From Bugula neritina (Eukaryota > Bryozoa > Gymnolaemata > Cheilostomatida > Bugulidae): a stretch of 57,000 nucleotides of DNA. The DNA is taken from positions 1,709,001 through 1,766,000 of the forward strand of contig OZ037765.1 of the NCBI GenBank assembly GCA_964035545.1, in the 5' to 3' direction. The position numbers and the translations under genes were made by a program. Below, one piece after another: positions 1 through 10,397 of this stretch (the stretch's first letter is position 1; each line of letters begins with the position of its first letter). A model generated the notes under the pieces. That model did not search any database and was not told the origin of the DNA. It saw nothing but the letters and a program-made list of their open reading frames with translations.

Positions 1-508
1 GCTCTCCCCGAAGAAGGTCCGTAGCTAATCTACTCCGGCTGTTGGCTGGCTGATTATATAACTTCTGGTGTTTGCTCTGATTTAAAAATTAACTACTTAA
101 ATATCTCTGTTTTATTGAAACTCAGATGTCCAACAGTTTTTGTGTCATCAGAAATCAGATGATGCTTTCAATCTTTTCAACATAAACTTTATTGTGGTAC
201 TGTTCAAAAAAGGTTTTATATCACAGTACAATTGTCAAATGAAAACCGTATAATGTAGTGAAGTGTGACACAATATGACATGTTGTGACAAAGTGTGACA
301 CAGTTTGACACAGTATGTCGTATTATGACTTGGTATGGCACATTATGACACATTATGACATAGCTTGACACATTATGACACATGGGGACACAGTGTGACA
401 TAAACTCTCATCATATTAAATAGTTGTTATGAAGTATATTTTATATTGAAAGACTGCATTACAATCATTTCCTTTATACTTTAATTAAAGGTTTTCTTTG
501 TAATTCAG
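1..508. other. Intronic sequence upstream of the first visible IP3-receptor exon
   Basis: No coding segment could be supported here. It lies directly upstream of an IP3-receptor exon (acceptor TTCAG at 504-508) and is therefore probably an intron of that gene. The only structure seen is the short tandem repeat at 258-400. Confidence 0.6.
258..400. repeat. About 14 copies of a 10-bp tandem repeat (TGACAC-type)
   Basis: The block is built of 10-base units with the core TGACA(C/T), such as AGTGTGACAC and ATTATGACAC, with 1-3 changes per unit. It is intronic, and no function is evident. Confidence 0.8.
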
Positions 509-3099
509 AAAGCTGCGCTACTGGGACTAAAGGCGAAGGGCCCGCAGTTCTTTCTTTACCAGGTAAGCAGGAGCTCAGTCTATTCATACAGTAAGATTTT
601 AGGCTTAGTTCAGACTGTTCTGACTGGCTTGTAAGTTAGTGTATATTAAATGTTCTAAACAGTATTAATGTTGGCATGGTGGTTTTATCTCACATTTAAC
701 TTACACTATGCATTAATATGTATGTGTGGAAGTTTGAGTTATATTCTGACAGGAAAAAATCACAGGCTTTAAAAATTTAAAACTTCTGTAACTCCAACTG
801 AAATTTAAACTCAAAGACATTTTGACACTTATTTTGGCATTTTTTGAGACTTGCTGAGTCGAAGGACAAGAATATTGGTTGGATAAATAAACTTTAGAGT
901 CTAGTTGGGTGAATGTTTCTTATAAATACATGGTTTGAATTTGAATGATGTTATTTTTGAGTCAATCAAATCTTGTTGTATTGTATATTATATTTATAGA
1001 GTTTACCAAACATGATGTATGTTTGGTTCAAATTATATATGTGAACATTAGCTAGAATGTCTGTTAGCCTACTTTACTTACTCTACTATACTTACTCACT
1101 TACTTACTTACTTATCTTCACAGCCAATCCTGTAGAAGAGTCTGAAGGCGGTGAGAAGTACGAGAGGTCATGTGACCGTCTCATCATGTGTATCATCACG
1201 ACCTTGAACCAGGGACTGAGAAATGGAGGCGGTATCGGCGACGTGCTGCGTAAACCGAGTAGTGATGTGAGTGGGACCTCGTCAGTTCTAACTAGCATCC
1301 AATTCTACACTTTACACCTTTATTCATGTTAATCTATGTATTAGTATAGTTTCTAGTAGATTGAAGATGACTTCTTATTACAACTGCGACATTGTTGTAA
1401 TGTTTATTTACATACAACAAATAAGTGTATCATTAAATCTGTTACAGATACTTTTATTCTAACCATGTTTATTTTGTTTCCATTTTGTAGGAGCCGCTGT
1501 TTATGGCTAGGTTTGTCTATGATCTCTTATTCTTCTTCATTGTCATCATCATTGTACTCAACCTCATCTTTGGTGTCATCATTGACACGTTTGCTGACCT
1601 CAGAAGTGAGAAAACACAGAAAGAAGAGATTCTCAAGAACACCTGCTTTATTTGCGGTAAGTCGCTGCCTTGAACTGAGCTGCCAGTTGGTCATGTGACT
1701 ACTCTGTTCTCACAACTTGCTAGTTTCGGCAATAGCTGTAATAATTAGATGTAGTGTGGGAAACCTTATAATAATACAAAGTGTTCTATTTCTTCTCTAT
1801 TTATACTCTATATCCCCTCTATATCCCCTCTATATATATTCTACATCTACTCCATATTTACTCTACAGGGTTGCAGAGGTCCTGTTTCGACAACAAAAGT
1901 ACGAGTTTCGAGGAGCACATCAAAGGCCAACACAACATGTGGCACTACCTCTACTTCATAGTTCTCATCAATGTCAAGGACCCCACCGAGTTTACCGGAC
2001 CCGAGAGCTACGTCTACCAGCTAGTGAAGGTGAGTCACTATGTGTACCAGCTAGTGAAGGTGAGTCACTCTGTCTACCAGCTAGTGAAGGTGAGTCACTA
2101 TGTGTACCAGCTAGTGAAGGTGAGTCACTCTGTGTACCAGCTAGTGGAGGTGAGTCACTCTGTGTACCAGCTAGTGAAGGTGAGTAACTTCTGTCTACCA
2201 GCTACTGAAGGTGAGTAACTTCTGTGTACCACCTAGTGAAGGTAGTTTGTTTGCTGAGGTGCATTACATTGTACAGTAATAATGGGAATGTTTTAATGGT
2301 TCTCAATTAGTTGTTAGAGCAATGTCATGCATTTTTAGGTATGAAGCTATTGAAATAAACATTCTGTCTTATTTGAAGAGTTTTTTCATTTGCCAAATCT
2401 AGTTTATATGTTGATGACGGATTCGTTGAATTGTTCCAATTTTTCAGAATATTAATGTTTCTACTAGCACCACACCCCAGTTACCCATACGGCTGTATGT
2501 TTCAGGATCGTCAGCTGGACTGGTTTCCTAGAATGAGAGCTATGTCCTTGACCCATGACGATGCTGACGGCGAGCAGAACGACATTCGAGTTCTTCAAGG
2601 TCAACTTGAAACCACCAACAGAATAGTCAAGGAGTTGTCTCTACAGCTCTCTGAACTCAAGGATCAGGTAATTCCTGTATTATTAGCAAGTTGGAGATTT
2701 GATGATCTAAATAAAAAAATATATTATATTACAAAAATCTAATCAAACTCATTATGTGTTCGTAGGGCACTTTCGTTCTCCTTTTTCATGCAATTTATTT
2801 TCTGATTCATACAGCCCTATGCTAGATAGAGCAAAATAAACTTTATAATAATACTAAAAAGTGTTGGCAGAAAACTCGTGATCTGTAGTATTGAGTTCAT
2901 AAATGTAGACTATGTTATATCATTATTGTGTTACCACTGTTGATAGGCTAAGCTGTTTCCATGTTTCTCATTGGCTGTTCTGTTGTCATGGTAACCAAAT
3001 ATTTTGTAGATGACTGAGCAAAGGAAACAGAGGCAGAGAATGGGACTTCTGACTACTTCTGCGTCCATGTATCCAAACGGCTGGCATTCTGTGGCCTAA
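509..3099 (+). CDS. ITPR: Inositol 1,4,5-trisphosphate receptor, C-terminal six exons (5' part outside window)
   Basis: IP3-gated calcium release channel of the endoplasmic reticulum; only the C-terminal channel end is present. Exons, all with GT-AG borders and matching phases: 509-562, 1124-1266, 1491-1656, 1869-2029, 2506-2667, 3010-3099. In order they encode part of the luminal loop, the pore helix with selectivity filter GGGIGD, the long last transmembrane helix ([19 protein letters not shown]), the cytosolic linker domain with its zinc-finger-like pair (CFIC, then HIKGQH), the conserved [11 protein letters not shown] segment, and the C-terminal coiled coil ([17 protein letters not shown]). 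The tail after the coil is short and divergent and ends WHSVA. The small first exon is placed by phase (it supplies the G that completes the Ala codon of the next exon) and by a Cys-containing luminal loop. Odd: the donor of exon 1869-2029 is repeated in a minisatellite, and the stop codon lies in another. Identity is firm; the subtype (1, 2 or 3) is not assigned because invertebrates usually have one gene. Confidence 0.95.
2016..2245 (+). repeat. 30-bp minisatellite carrying the exon end and splice donor of the IP3 receptor
   Basis: The end of exon 1869-2029 (ACCAGCTAGTGAAG) and its donor GTGAGT are repeated. Donor-like G/GTGAGT junctions follow positions 2029, 2059, 2089, 2119, 2149 and 2179 at exactly 30-base spacing. 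A seventh follows 2210 (31 bases on), and a degenerate eighth lies near 2242. The array is open in the receptor reading frame through 2218, so use of donors 2-6 would add multiples of ten residues. Confidence 0.95.
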
Positions 3100-3260
3100 C
3101 TGGGCGTGTCCTGTAACAGTTATGTAGACTAACTGGGCGTGTCCTCTGTTAGTTCTTTAGGCTAACTGGACGTGTCCTCTACTAGTTCTGTAGGCTAACT
3201 GGGCGTGTCCTCTACTAGTTCTGTAGGCTAACTGGGCGTGTCCTCCACTAGTTCTGCTGC
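3093..3260 (+). repeat. 33-bp minisatellite over the IP3-receptor stop codon and start of the 3' UTR
   Basis: Five units of about 33 bases, each starting CTAACTGGGCGTGTCCT (one has GGACG), begin near 3096, 3129, 3162, 3195 and 3228. The first unit contains the TAA stop codon (3097-3099). Because 33 is a multiple of three, the later units carry a TAA in the same frame. Confidence 0.9.
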
Positions 3261-4205
3261 ATGGAAAGCTACTGGAGAACTAGACACCTACATATACTAT
3301 TGTTTGTTCTATAAAGTGCAAGTTCTGGCATTGCGTGGGGATACCACTGAACACTCTATTGGCACCATTTATTTATAGATTATGGTCAACGCTGCCCTCT
3401 GCCTTACTTGCCTTTGATTCTTCACTTTTTATACCAAACATTCTATACTCTACTTTATGAAATGTTCTATTCTATACGTTTATTACTTGTTCTATGTTTA
3501 TATTATAATGCACTTGAATTGTTAGCTTTTTGTTTCTAGGTTTGTTATATTTGTGTTACTATTTATAGACAGTTACACTGTTTTACTCTTTCTATAATAT
3601 ATTACGACAGCTTAGGGCGAGTGATGCCAATCTAGTCACTAACATAAACATGTGCTTTAGAGGTGCTTGTGATTAACGCTACCATTATATAACATTGTGT
3701 TATTATGTTATTACTATGAGTATCTGCAACTATATATTAATTAGAGCAGAATTAAATAACTGTTTACTTATATATTGGCCATTAGTTTGGGTTTTAAGCT
3801 ATTACTTGATAGAAATACTACCATTGGGCATCAGTGTCATAATACAGGTATTGTTGGACATAGATCAGAGGCTATTTGTTATTTTATACTGCAGCAAACA
3901 TCTGATATTTCTACTCCTACTTCAGATTATTTTGTCAGTCAAGTAAATTATGTGCCTGATTGGTCAACTATTTTATTAGCCAGAAAACAAATTATTCAAT
4001 ATTTTATTGCAAGTAGTCACATGGAAATTGTTATTATACAAATTTCATGTAGCTGCTGATATTGAGAGTTAAACCCTTGTGAACTGATGTAAGAGTCCTA
4101 CACAGTACCACTGGTTCTATGAGCATAGCAACTTTAGATTTAAAAGTTATTGTAATAATAATTAGTAAACAGTTTTATATTATTCAGTATAATATAAAAA
4201 TTGTA
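3100..4205. other. IP3-receptor 3' UTR and convergent intergenic space
   Basis: After the 33-bp repeat, AT-rich sequence without a convincing ORF runs to the end of the minus-strand ankyrin gene at 4206. The two genes converge here, so both 3' UTRs must lie in this 1.1 kb. No clean polyadenylation signal could be assigned. Confidence 0.6.
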
Positions 4206-6812
4206 CTACTTTACTATAGACATTCTTACTGATAACTGCATCAGTTTTGGTTTTAGTTCAGTGCTAAGATCAAGCACTTTACACAAATACTTCTGCACGT
4301 CATACCTTTGCTCTTGGTGAGCAGCTGCAACTGCTGTAAGCTTGTAAATATCCCTTGACAGTATCAACCTTCGCCGTTGATGATGACGTGTGAAATGTTC
4401 CAAGAGAAGCCATGCTATATTCGGAGTAGCAGCGTAATGCAGGGCCGTTCTTAAATTCAAATCACGAGCCAAAATCATTTCAAAATCGTCTTTGTGCTGG
4501 TTGCATAGAAATTTTATAAGCAGTGCGTGTCCAGCGATGGCTGCTGTGTGCAAAGGGGTCCTGCCTAGTCGGTCCACAAAATAGTTTCTTCTAGTTGGCA
4601 GTTTGTTAGAAAAAGAAACTAGAGGACGAATAGCATCGACTTCTCCTTCCACCATTAGTGACTCATAGAAAACTTTGACCACATCCAGGTTATTGTCTTC
4701 AGCTGCTGAGTGCAATGCTGTTTGTCCATCTAGATCTCGTATCAGCAACAGATCTTTCAGTCTACTAGGCTCCACAGAACTGCATAATGGCACGGCTGTT
4801 TGTCTGCTTAAGGCGTAGTGAAATGCTGTCTTACCAGAACTGTCTGTTTGCATCAACAGTTCAGGATACTGATCACACAAATACCTTAGCAAGTTGTTTC
4901 TACTTTCTTGTGTAGCTAAATGTAACACAGTTTGAGAATATTCATCTACAGAAAATACCAATTCTCTCGGTTCAGAAGATTTCAAGAATGCCACCATTTT
5001 CTCAGCAACGGCTCCATTCAATGCATAGTGAAATGCTGTGCAACCTATAATGTTTTTCTGCAACAAGTTACCTTCATATTTCATAATAATAGTGCTGAGA
5101 TAGTCAACCACATCAACAGCACCATAAAATGCTGCACTATGTAATGGGTTGTTATACTCGACATCAATATCAAAGAGAAAGTCTCTCTGTTTATCAGGTC
5201 TGATGGACTCTAGAAGAAGTTGCGCAATCGGTTTATGTCTTGCGTAGTGTAAAGCTGTTTGCTCATCCACATTCTTCTTTTGTAAGAGCTCATTGACATA
5301 TGGCTGACTGGTACACAGGTAGGCTACGACTCCCGTGAAACCTCTACCGACAGCAGCGTGCAACGCAGTGCACATTTCTTCACCGTCAGCACTCAAAATG
5401 AATTTTCTTTGATTCTCTTCAGCTACTGACTTGATAAGAAGTTCTGCTACCTCCCAGCTGTGAGCATAGTGTAGAGCTGTGTAGCCATGTTGATCTAGTT
5501 TCAAGAAGAACTCGCTATCTGAGGGAAACTGCCTGCAGAGGTATTCAACAATGTCAACTTTGTTTTCGTTAGCAGCAATGTGTAGAACAGTGCACGATTG
5601 ATTGTCAATAGTAAATACAACATATTCTTTTTTTCTATTCAGGTCTACAGCCTCTAGGATATGTCTAGCTATCATTTGGTTCTGTGCAAAGTGTAGCGCG
5701 GTTCTACCATTTATTTCTCTAACAGAAAGGAAATCCCAGTTTCCACAAGCGTATGTTTTGCACAGCAATTCGACTATGCCTGACTTAGCTAAATGAGCTG
5801 CAGCGTGCAATGCTGTACAACCATGGTTATCCCTCGTCATTAGATATTCAAACTGCCGGTAATCTGGAACTGATTCCAGGAGAATTAAAGCTGTTTTATA
5901 GTCAAAGGCGAGGTGAAGAGGAGTTCTTCCTCGGTTGTCTTTCTGCCACACAATATCAGAACTGATTGAAATGTTGCAGATGTAAGCAACAACATCATTT
6001 CTGCCTTCATAGCAAGCTAGATGCAATGCTGTACAGCAATATTTGTCTACAATAAATATAAATCTTGGCTCCAAGTCTAGTAAAAGCTTAGCCACTTGGC
6101 TATCCTTAGCATAGTGTAAAGCAGTTTTACCTTGATCATCAGCAAGTAACATTTCCTTCTGTGAAATCAGTCCACACAGATACGAGATTACCTCACACCG
6201 TCCATTGTGTGCTGCCGAATGTAACACAGTACGCTGCCTGTTGTTTCTCTTTAATACATATTGCCTTTTCTCAGACAAATTTTCTAAGGATTCAACTATT
6301 CTTTGTGCTATTTGCTTGTCGGGTGCATAATGAAGAGGTGTGCAACCATTTTCATCTTTAGAGTAGATTAAGCATGCAGCTGAAGTTGTATCACAGAAAT
6401 AGTCTACTACATCAAAATAGCTGCTTATAGTGGCAGTGTGAAACGCTGTCTTTCCCTCATTATCAGTAGCTAACAAAAGTAAGTCTGAGAGTGGTAGCAG
6501 TTTCACTATCTCCACGCTAGACACATAATGCAGAGCAGTTCTTCCCAAGATGTCCTTACATAAAGCTAGTGCATCAATGACATGGCGAATGCTACAGAAA
6601 TACTCCACTACTTCAATTTTGTTTTCTATCACAGCCACGTGCAGTGCTGTTTGACCGTTAGCATCTGAAGTCAGGAGATATTCGGCTCGTTTGAATGGTG
6701 GCACTGACTCAAGCAGCTGCTTTGCTGTCTGTTTGTCTTTAGCAGTATGTAAAGTATCACCATGGTTACTAACTACCATAGTTTCCTTTTGTAGCCTATC
6801 AAAATAAAACAC
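4206..6812 (-). CDS. Ankyrin-repeat protein with about 23 repeats, encoded in one large exon
   Basis: A single uninterrupted frame encodes up to 868 residues. I count about 23 ankyrin motifs of the (T/A)LHxA type. They alternate: a longer repeat ending VVxYLC (for example TALHLACYEGRNDVVAYIC) is followed by a shorter one of the form TALHYAxxxxxAxLLLES. Each long/short pair is about 66 residues. This is a solenoid protein-interaction scaffold; no kinase, death, TRP or SOCS domain and no membrane segment is visible. The final 20-odd residues after the last repeat (ending VRMSIVK) are not ankyrin. The ATG used is at 6812, but TTTTATTTTGATAG just upstream of 6798 is a good splice acceptor, and the N-terminus starts in mid-repeat. 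The true first residues may therefore come from an unseen upstream exon. The partner and role are unknown. Confidence 0.85.
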   Translation of the reverse strand: MFYFDRLQKETMVVSNHGDTLHTAKDKQTAKQLLESVPPFKRAEYLLTSDANGQTALHVAVIENKIEVVEYFCSIRHVIDALALCKDILGRTALHYVSSVEIVKLLPLSDLLLLATDNEGKTAFHTATISSYFDVVDYFCDTTSAACLIYSKDENGCTPLHYAPDKQIAQRIVESLENLSEKRQYVLKRNNRQRTVLHSAAHNGRCEVISYLCGLISQKEMLLADDQGKTALHYAKDSQVAKLLLDLEPRFIFIVDKYCCTALHLACYEGRNDVVAYICNISISSDIVWQKDNRGRTPLHLAFDYKTALILLESVPDYRQFEYLMTRDNHGCTALHAAAHLAKSGIVELLCKTYACGNWDFLSVREINGRTALHFAQNQMIARHILEAVDLNRKKEYVVFTIDNQSCTVLHIAANENKVDIVEYLCRQFPSDSEFFLKLDQHGYTALHYAHSWEVAELLIKSVAEENQRKFILSADGEEMCTALHAAVGRGFTGVVAYLCTSQPYVNELLQKKNVDEQTALHYARHKPIAQLLLESIRPDKQRDFLFDIDVEYNNPLHSAAFYGAVDVVDYLSTIIMKYEGNLLQKNIIGCTAFHYALNGAVAEKMVAFLKSSEPRELVFSVDEYSQTVLHLATQESRNNLLRYLCDQYPELLMQTDSSGKTAFHYALSRQTAVPLCSSVEPSRLKDLLLIRDLDGQTALHSAAEDNNLDVVKVFYESLMVEGEVDAIRPLVSFSNKLPTRRNYFVDRLGRTPLHTAAIAGHALLIKFLCNQHKDDFEMILARDLNLRTALHYAATPNIAWLLLEHFTRHHQRRRLILSRDIYKLTAVAAAHQEQRYDVQKYLCKVLDLSTELKPKLMQLSVRMSIVK

Positions 6813-9564
6813 AAATATTTCCCTTTAGAGCATAATTTGGCCAGTGTGAAGCTTACACATATATTAGTGACATTAAATTTGTATGAAACTATGAATTTGG
6901 AAAAATATAATATTTGATAAATAATTAATTAGCTTGCTTAACCAAAACATGGCACCCACTGAGTGAAATGCAGTAAATGATGTTTTTGCAAGCTGTCTGT
7001 CATGTTTTGAGAATAATATTGCCAACTTTGTTTTAATTTGATAGACATGATACGACTAACAGAGCCATCTTACAAGTTCACTAATTTACCATGATTGTGA
7101 TATAATGACATGGCATTAAATAGTAAAGTGAAATCATTGTACTTTGGAATTTGTATTTAATTGCAATCAGGCTTACTGCTTTAGTACAAGTCAGTAAAAG
7201 GAAATTTTGGCTAGCAACACTCAAACCCCTATTTCTCTCTATTAACAACGCATGCATACATATTATTCAAGAAATTTTAGTTGAATGAGTTTTTCTATTA
7301 CGAGTACCATGATGTATAAAAGCCTACTGCCGAATAACTTTCTAAAATTTGAACAGTGTCTTCCAGAAAACCTCTTTCCGGTTTAAATATCAAATTTACC
7401 AAGTATTGTCTACACTTAAAGATAAATTAACATTTGAACCATCCATTTGGCACGTGATGAAAGAAATGTAGAGCACATCACAATAATTTATATCTTCCAG
7501 AAGTTCATCAGTGTTTTCTAAGTAAACTTTTTATTAGTATTTACTGCATTTACTACATGGAGAAAGGTTGTTGAATGGCAGAAGTTCCAAAAAAGCTTTG
7601 TAGCACAGAAAGTTGACTACACCTAACCAAAACTTAGCTATATTTCAATGATTGATTGTCTATGAGATAAAGCATAATTTGCTTTCCAAAGTCAGGCGCC
7701 AAACCAAAACACAATCCTTTGCACTTACCAGATTGAAGGAAGCTGATGATGGTATTTTCTCTATCTCTGTAAGAATTGTGTATTAAGGAAGCTAAAGCAC
7801 TGTAAAGACTAGCTGTGTATCACAGAAACTGTGAACTGTATAGCAACAAGGAAACTACAGCTCTGACTTGCTTACTGTACAATATTTCACTTCCCTGTCA
7901 AATACTTCCAAATTGCGCAAGAAGCAGTCGCCCATAGAGCTCAAGTTTCTGATTGATTTACCATGCGCTCGACCTTAAATACAAAACATTGTGATTTTGC
8001 CTTGGATACTGCCCTTCAAGTTGTCATTTCCTTTCATTCTAACTCTTGCCACAATTAATCATAACCAAGACACACACTCTGTTAGGTACAATATGTAAGA
8101 TGTTAGTTTACCTTAGAATTTGTAGATTCTGGTTTAATGCTTAGGCTTAAAAAATGATTGCTTTCTTTTACGGCCAGACAACTTCCCACCCAGTCTGTTA
8201 AAACTTGGTAAACAACTATAATGTTGTACCCTGCGTTCACATGTTGCACTAAACAATATACATGCAGGCTTTGAGCTTATAATTTGTATAGCCTGCAAGT
8301 CATATCCTAGGTCATGCAGCTGCATTCTGTGCTACACTCTCTGCCCACATTCTAGTCTTGCACAAGCAGATTACAGAAGGTGCGAGCTAGATTTTTGTTC
8401 TATTAGCTGATATGAGGTTAACAAGATGTGTGTTATAACATCTTTCACATCGAGCCCTCTATTAGAAAATAGCTTTTGCTTGTGATTCAGAGTTATCTGC
8501 TCTACCCAGAGCTATTGATAGCCATAGCCTCTAGACCTTGGTAATTCAATTCATATTCACAATCACTTGCTTAAATGCAGTAAAATATATCCAGTTAGCA
8601 CTGTTCGCCATATCACCTAAAGTCCAACAGGAAATAGCTTTTGTTATGACATCCAGTAAAGAAGGTTTCGAAAATTTTTAAAGTATGAAATGTGAAATTA
8701 CAAAAGCATAAAGAAATATTGGAATGCTACAAAAATGCAGTTTTACAATGAAAGCTAGTGAAAACTAAATATGTATTTAAAATAGCTTAAAGTGATTAGA
8801 GCAAAACAACAATCCTGAGAATAGCTCAAACTTCTTTTTACTTTGGAATAAAAATTTAGCAGGCAGCTGAATATAAGAATTTTGTGAAAGTCTTATACTA
8901 GCTGTTACTCACCGTTATGTGAAAGAACCTATTTTTTGAATAAAACATTCTGGTGCCACAAAATGCTTCCTACTATTAACAAGGCTATACTGCAGGCTCG
9001 GGTATTGTGGGGGCTGTGGGAGCCAGTAGTTGTGACTTTGCACTATATATTCTTGCTTGTAAGGGAAGCCATCTCTTTTTAAGACTTGACTAGTACTAAC
9101 TAAATGTAAATTAATAGTATTGAGTATTCTTTTACTTTAGTTTAGACTGTAAAGGTAAATTCCTGTCTATTAGTTATAATTGTATCAACTATAATAATGG
9201 GGTAGTGCTAAGTCTGGTGAAAAAGCATTCTCACTTACCTTGCTTTCAACACACTATTACAAAATGAATTTAGATGGAAATCGTTTTTTGAATGCATTAT
9301 ATAGGAGAAAAATCGCTGTATGAACATGATCCTATTTATATCCGCCTTTTCTTTTTATTGTTATATGACCTGTGTAGTAGTGTGTTTTACCAAGCTTTTA
9401 GCCAATTGCATTGAATTGAGTGTTAGCTGCAGCCAATCAGTGACTTTTATTGATTTTTAGTCAATCAGGTGAGAAGTGACTGACCAATCAAAGTTAAGCA
9501 TTTCCATTACCTTTTCATAAACAATACATCATAATGTTCTGTTTATGAAGTAAATTTTCATTAT
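6813..9564. other. Intergenic space upstream of the ankyrin gene and collagen unit A
   Basis: No coding exon was found on either strand in 2.7 kb. Two patches resemble sequence in front of unit B: about 7760-7830 resembles 12680-12750, and about 8936-9060 resembles 12750-12850 plus 13291-13330. The ancestral tandem-duplication unit therefore reached into this spacer. The promoter of the ankyrin gene should lie in the left part, but no motif stands out. Confidence 0.55.
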
Positions 9565-9588
9565 AAGGCTGAGAAACTAAATCTAAAA
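9565..9588 (+). pseudogene. Relic of exon 1 of collagen unit A (start codon and splice donor lost)
   Basis: It aligns base by base with exon 1 of unit B (13864-13888, MAGKLNLA). Here ATGGCTGGA has become AAGGCTGAG, so the initiator is AAG. The donor GCAG/GTAAATAG has become AAAATTAAATAG, so the GT is gone. The flanks also align. The TATATAA sequence present 60 bases upstream of the unit B start has no match at the corresponding place. Confidence 0.75.
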
Positions 9589-10397
9589 TTAAATAGATAA
9601 TTTTTGCATTCACACAAGGTTTGTTGATTATATTTGTGTTTTATTGAATGTTCCTAAATTTATTTGTAGTGATTTTATTAAACCATGCAAAAGTCTGTCA
9701 GTTTAACTTCAGATATGTATTTATTTAGTCAGCTTTTATTAGTCACTTTTTATAATATATTTTAAAATTAAAGCAGCTAGTTTGCCATTTTCTATGACAA
9801 TAAACTGCAAGAAATAAATCTAAAAAAATTTAGAATTAGCAAAAGTTTGAAACCTTGTTTGTATTTGATGTTTTTTTTAAAAAACTTAAACGATACTATT
9901 TTGTAAAGCTAACTTTCTGGTAACAAAATTTCAGTTTTTCAAAACTAAAATTGGACATTCAGTTATATAATCTTACGATGAAAAGTTATCGGTGGATAAT
10001 ACATCTCTGCATGTATTCTATAATCTGCTAAGTCAAATAACTGCAAGCATAAAAGAATATTTTGACAATTTTTGATGCACAAATAAAAAAAAGTAATAAC
10101 TTTAAGTTTTAGTTTTAATTTCTATAGGAAATTTGTTATGTATTACTTACAAACTTTTGAATTTTACCTTAATTTAGTTACTCTTATTTGTCTAATGCGT
10201 TATTATCATATATTATAGTCTAACAAACTGTTGCTTCTTGAGCTTATGAAAGTAGTTTTATCTCAGGAGCAACTCCAATTATTTTTAATTGCTGAGGAGT
10301 ACAAAATATTGCAACTGTTCTAAATAATGCTATTTTTAGCAGACATTTGCAAAATAACCTTGCTCAAAAAACAAAAAAAAAATTAAAAATTATTTAA

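Noticed and set aside
8134-8325. A 63-residue minus-strand frame as a small gene or upstream ankyrin exon
   Set aside because: It has no ankyrin motif, no supporting splice sites in the right phase and no recognisable domain.
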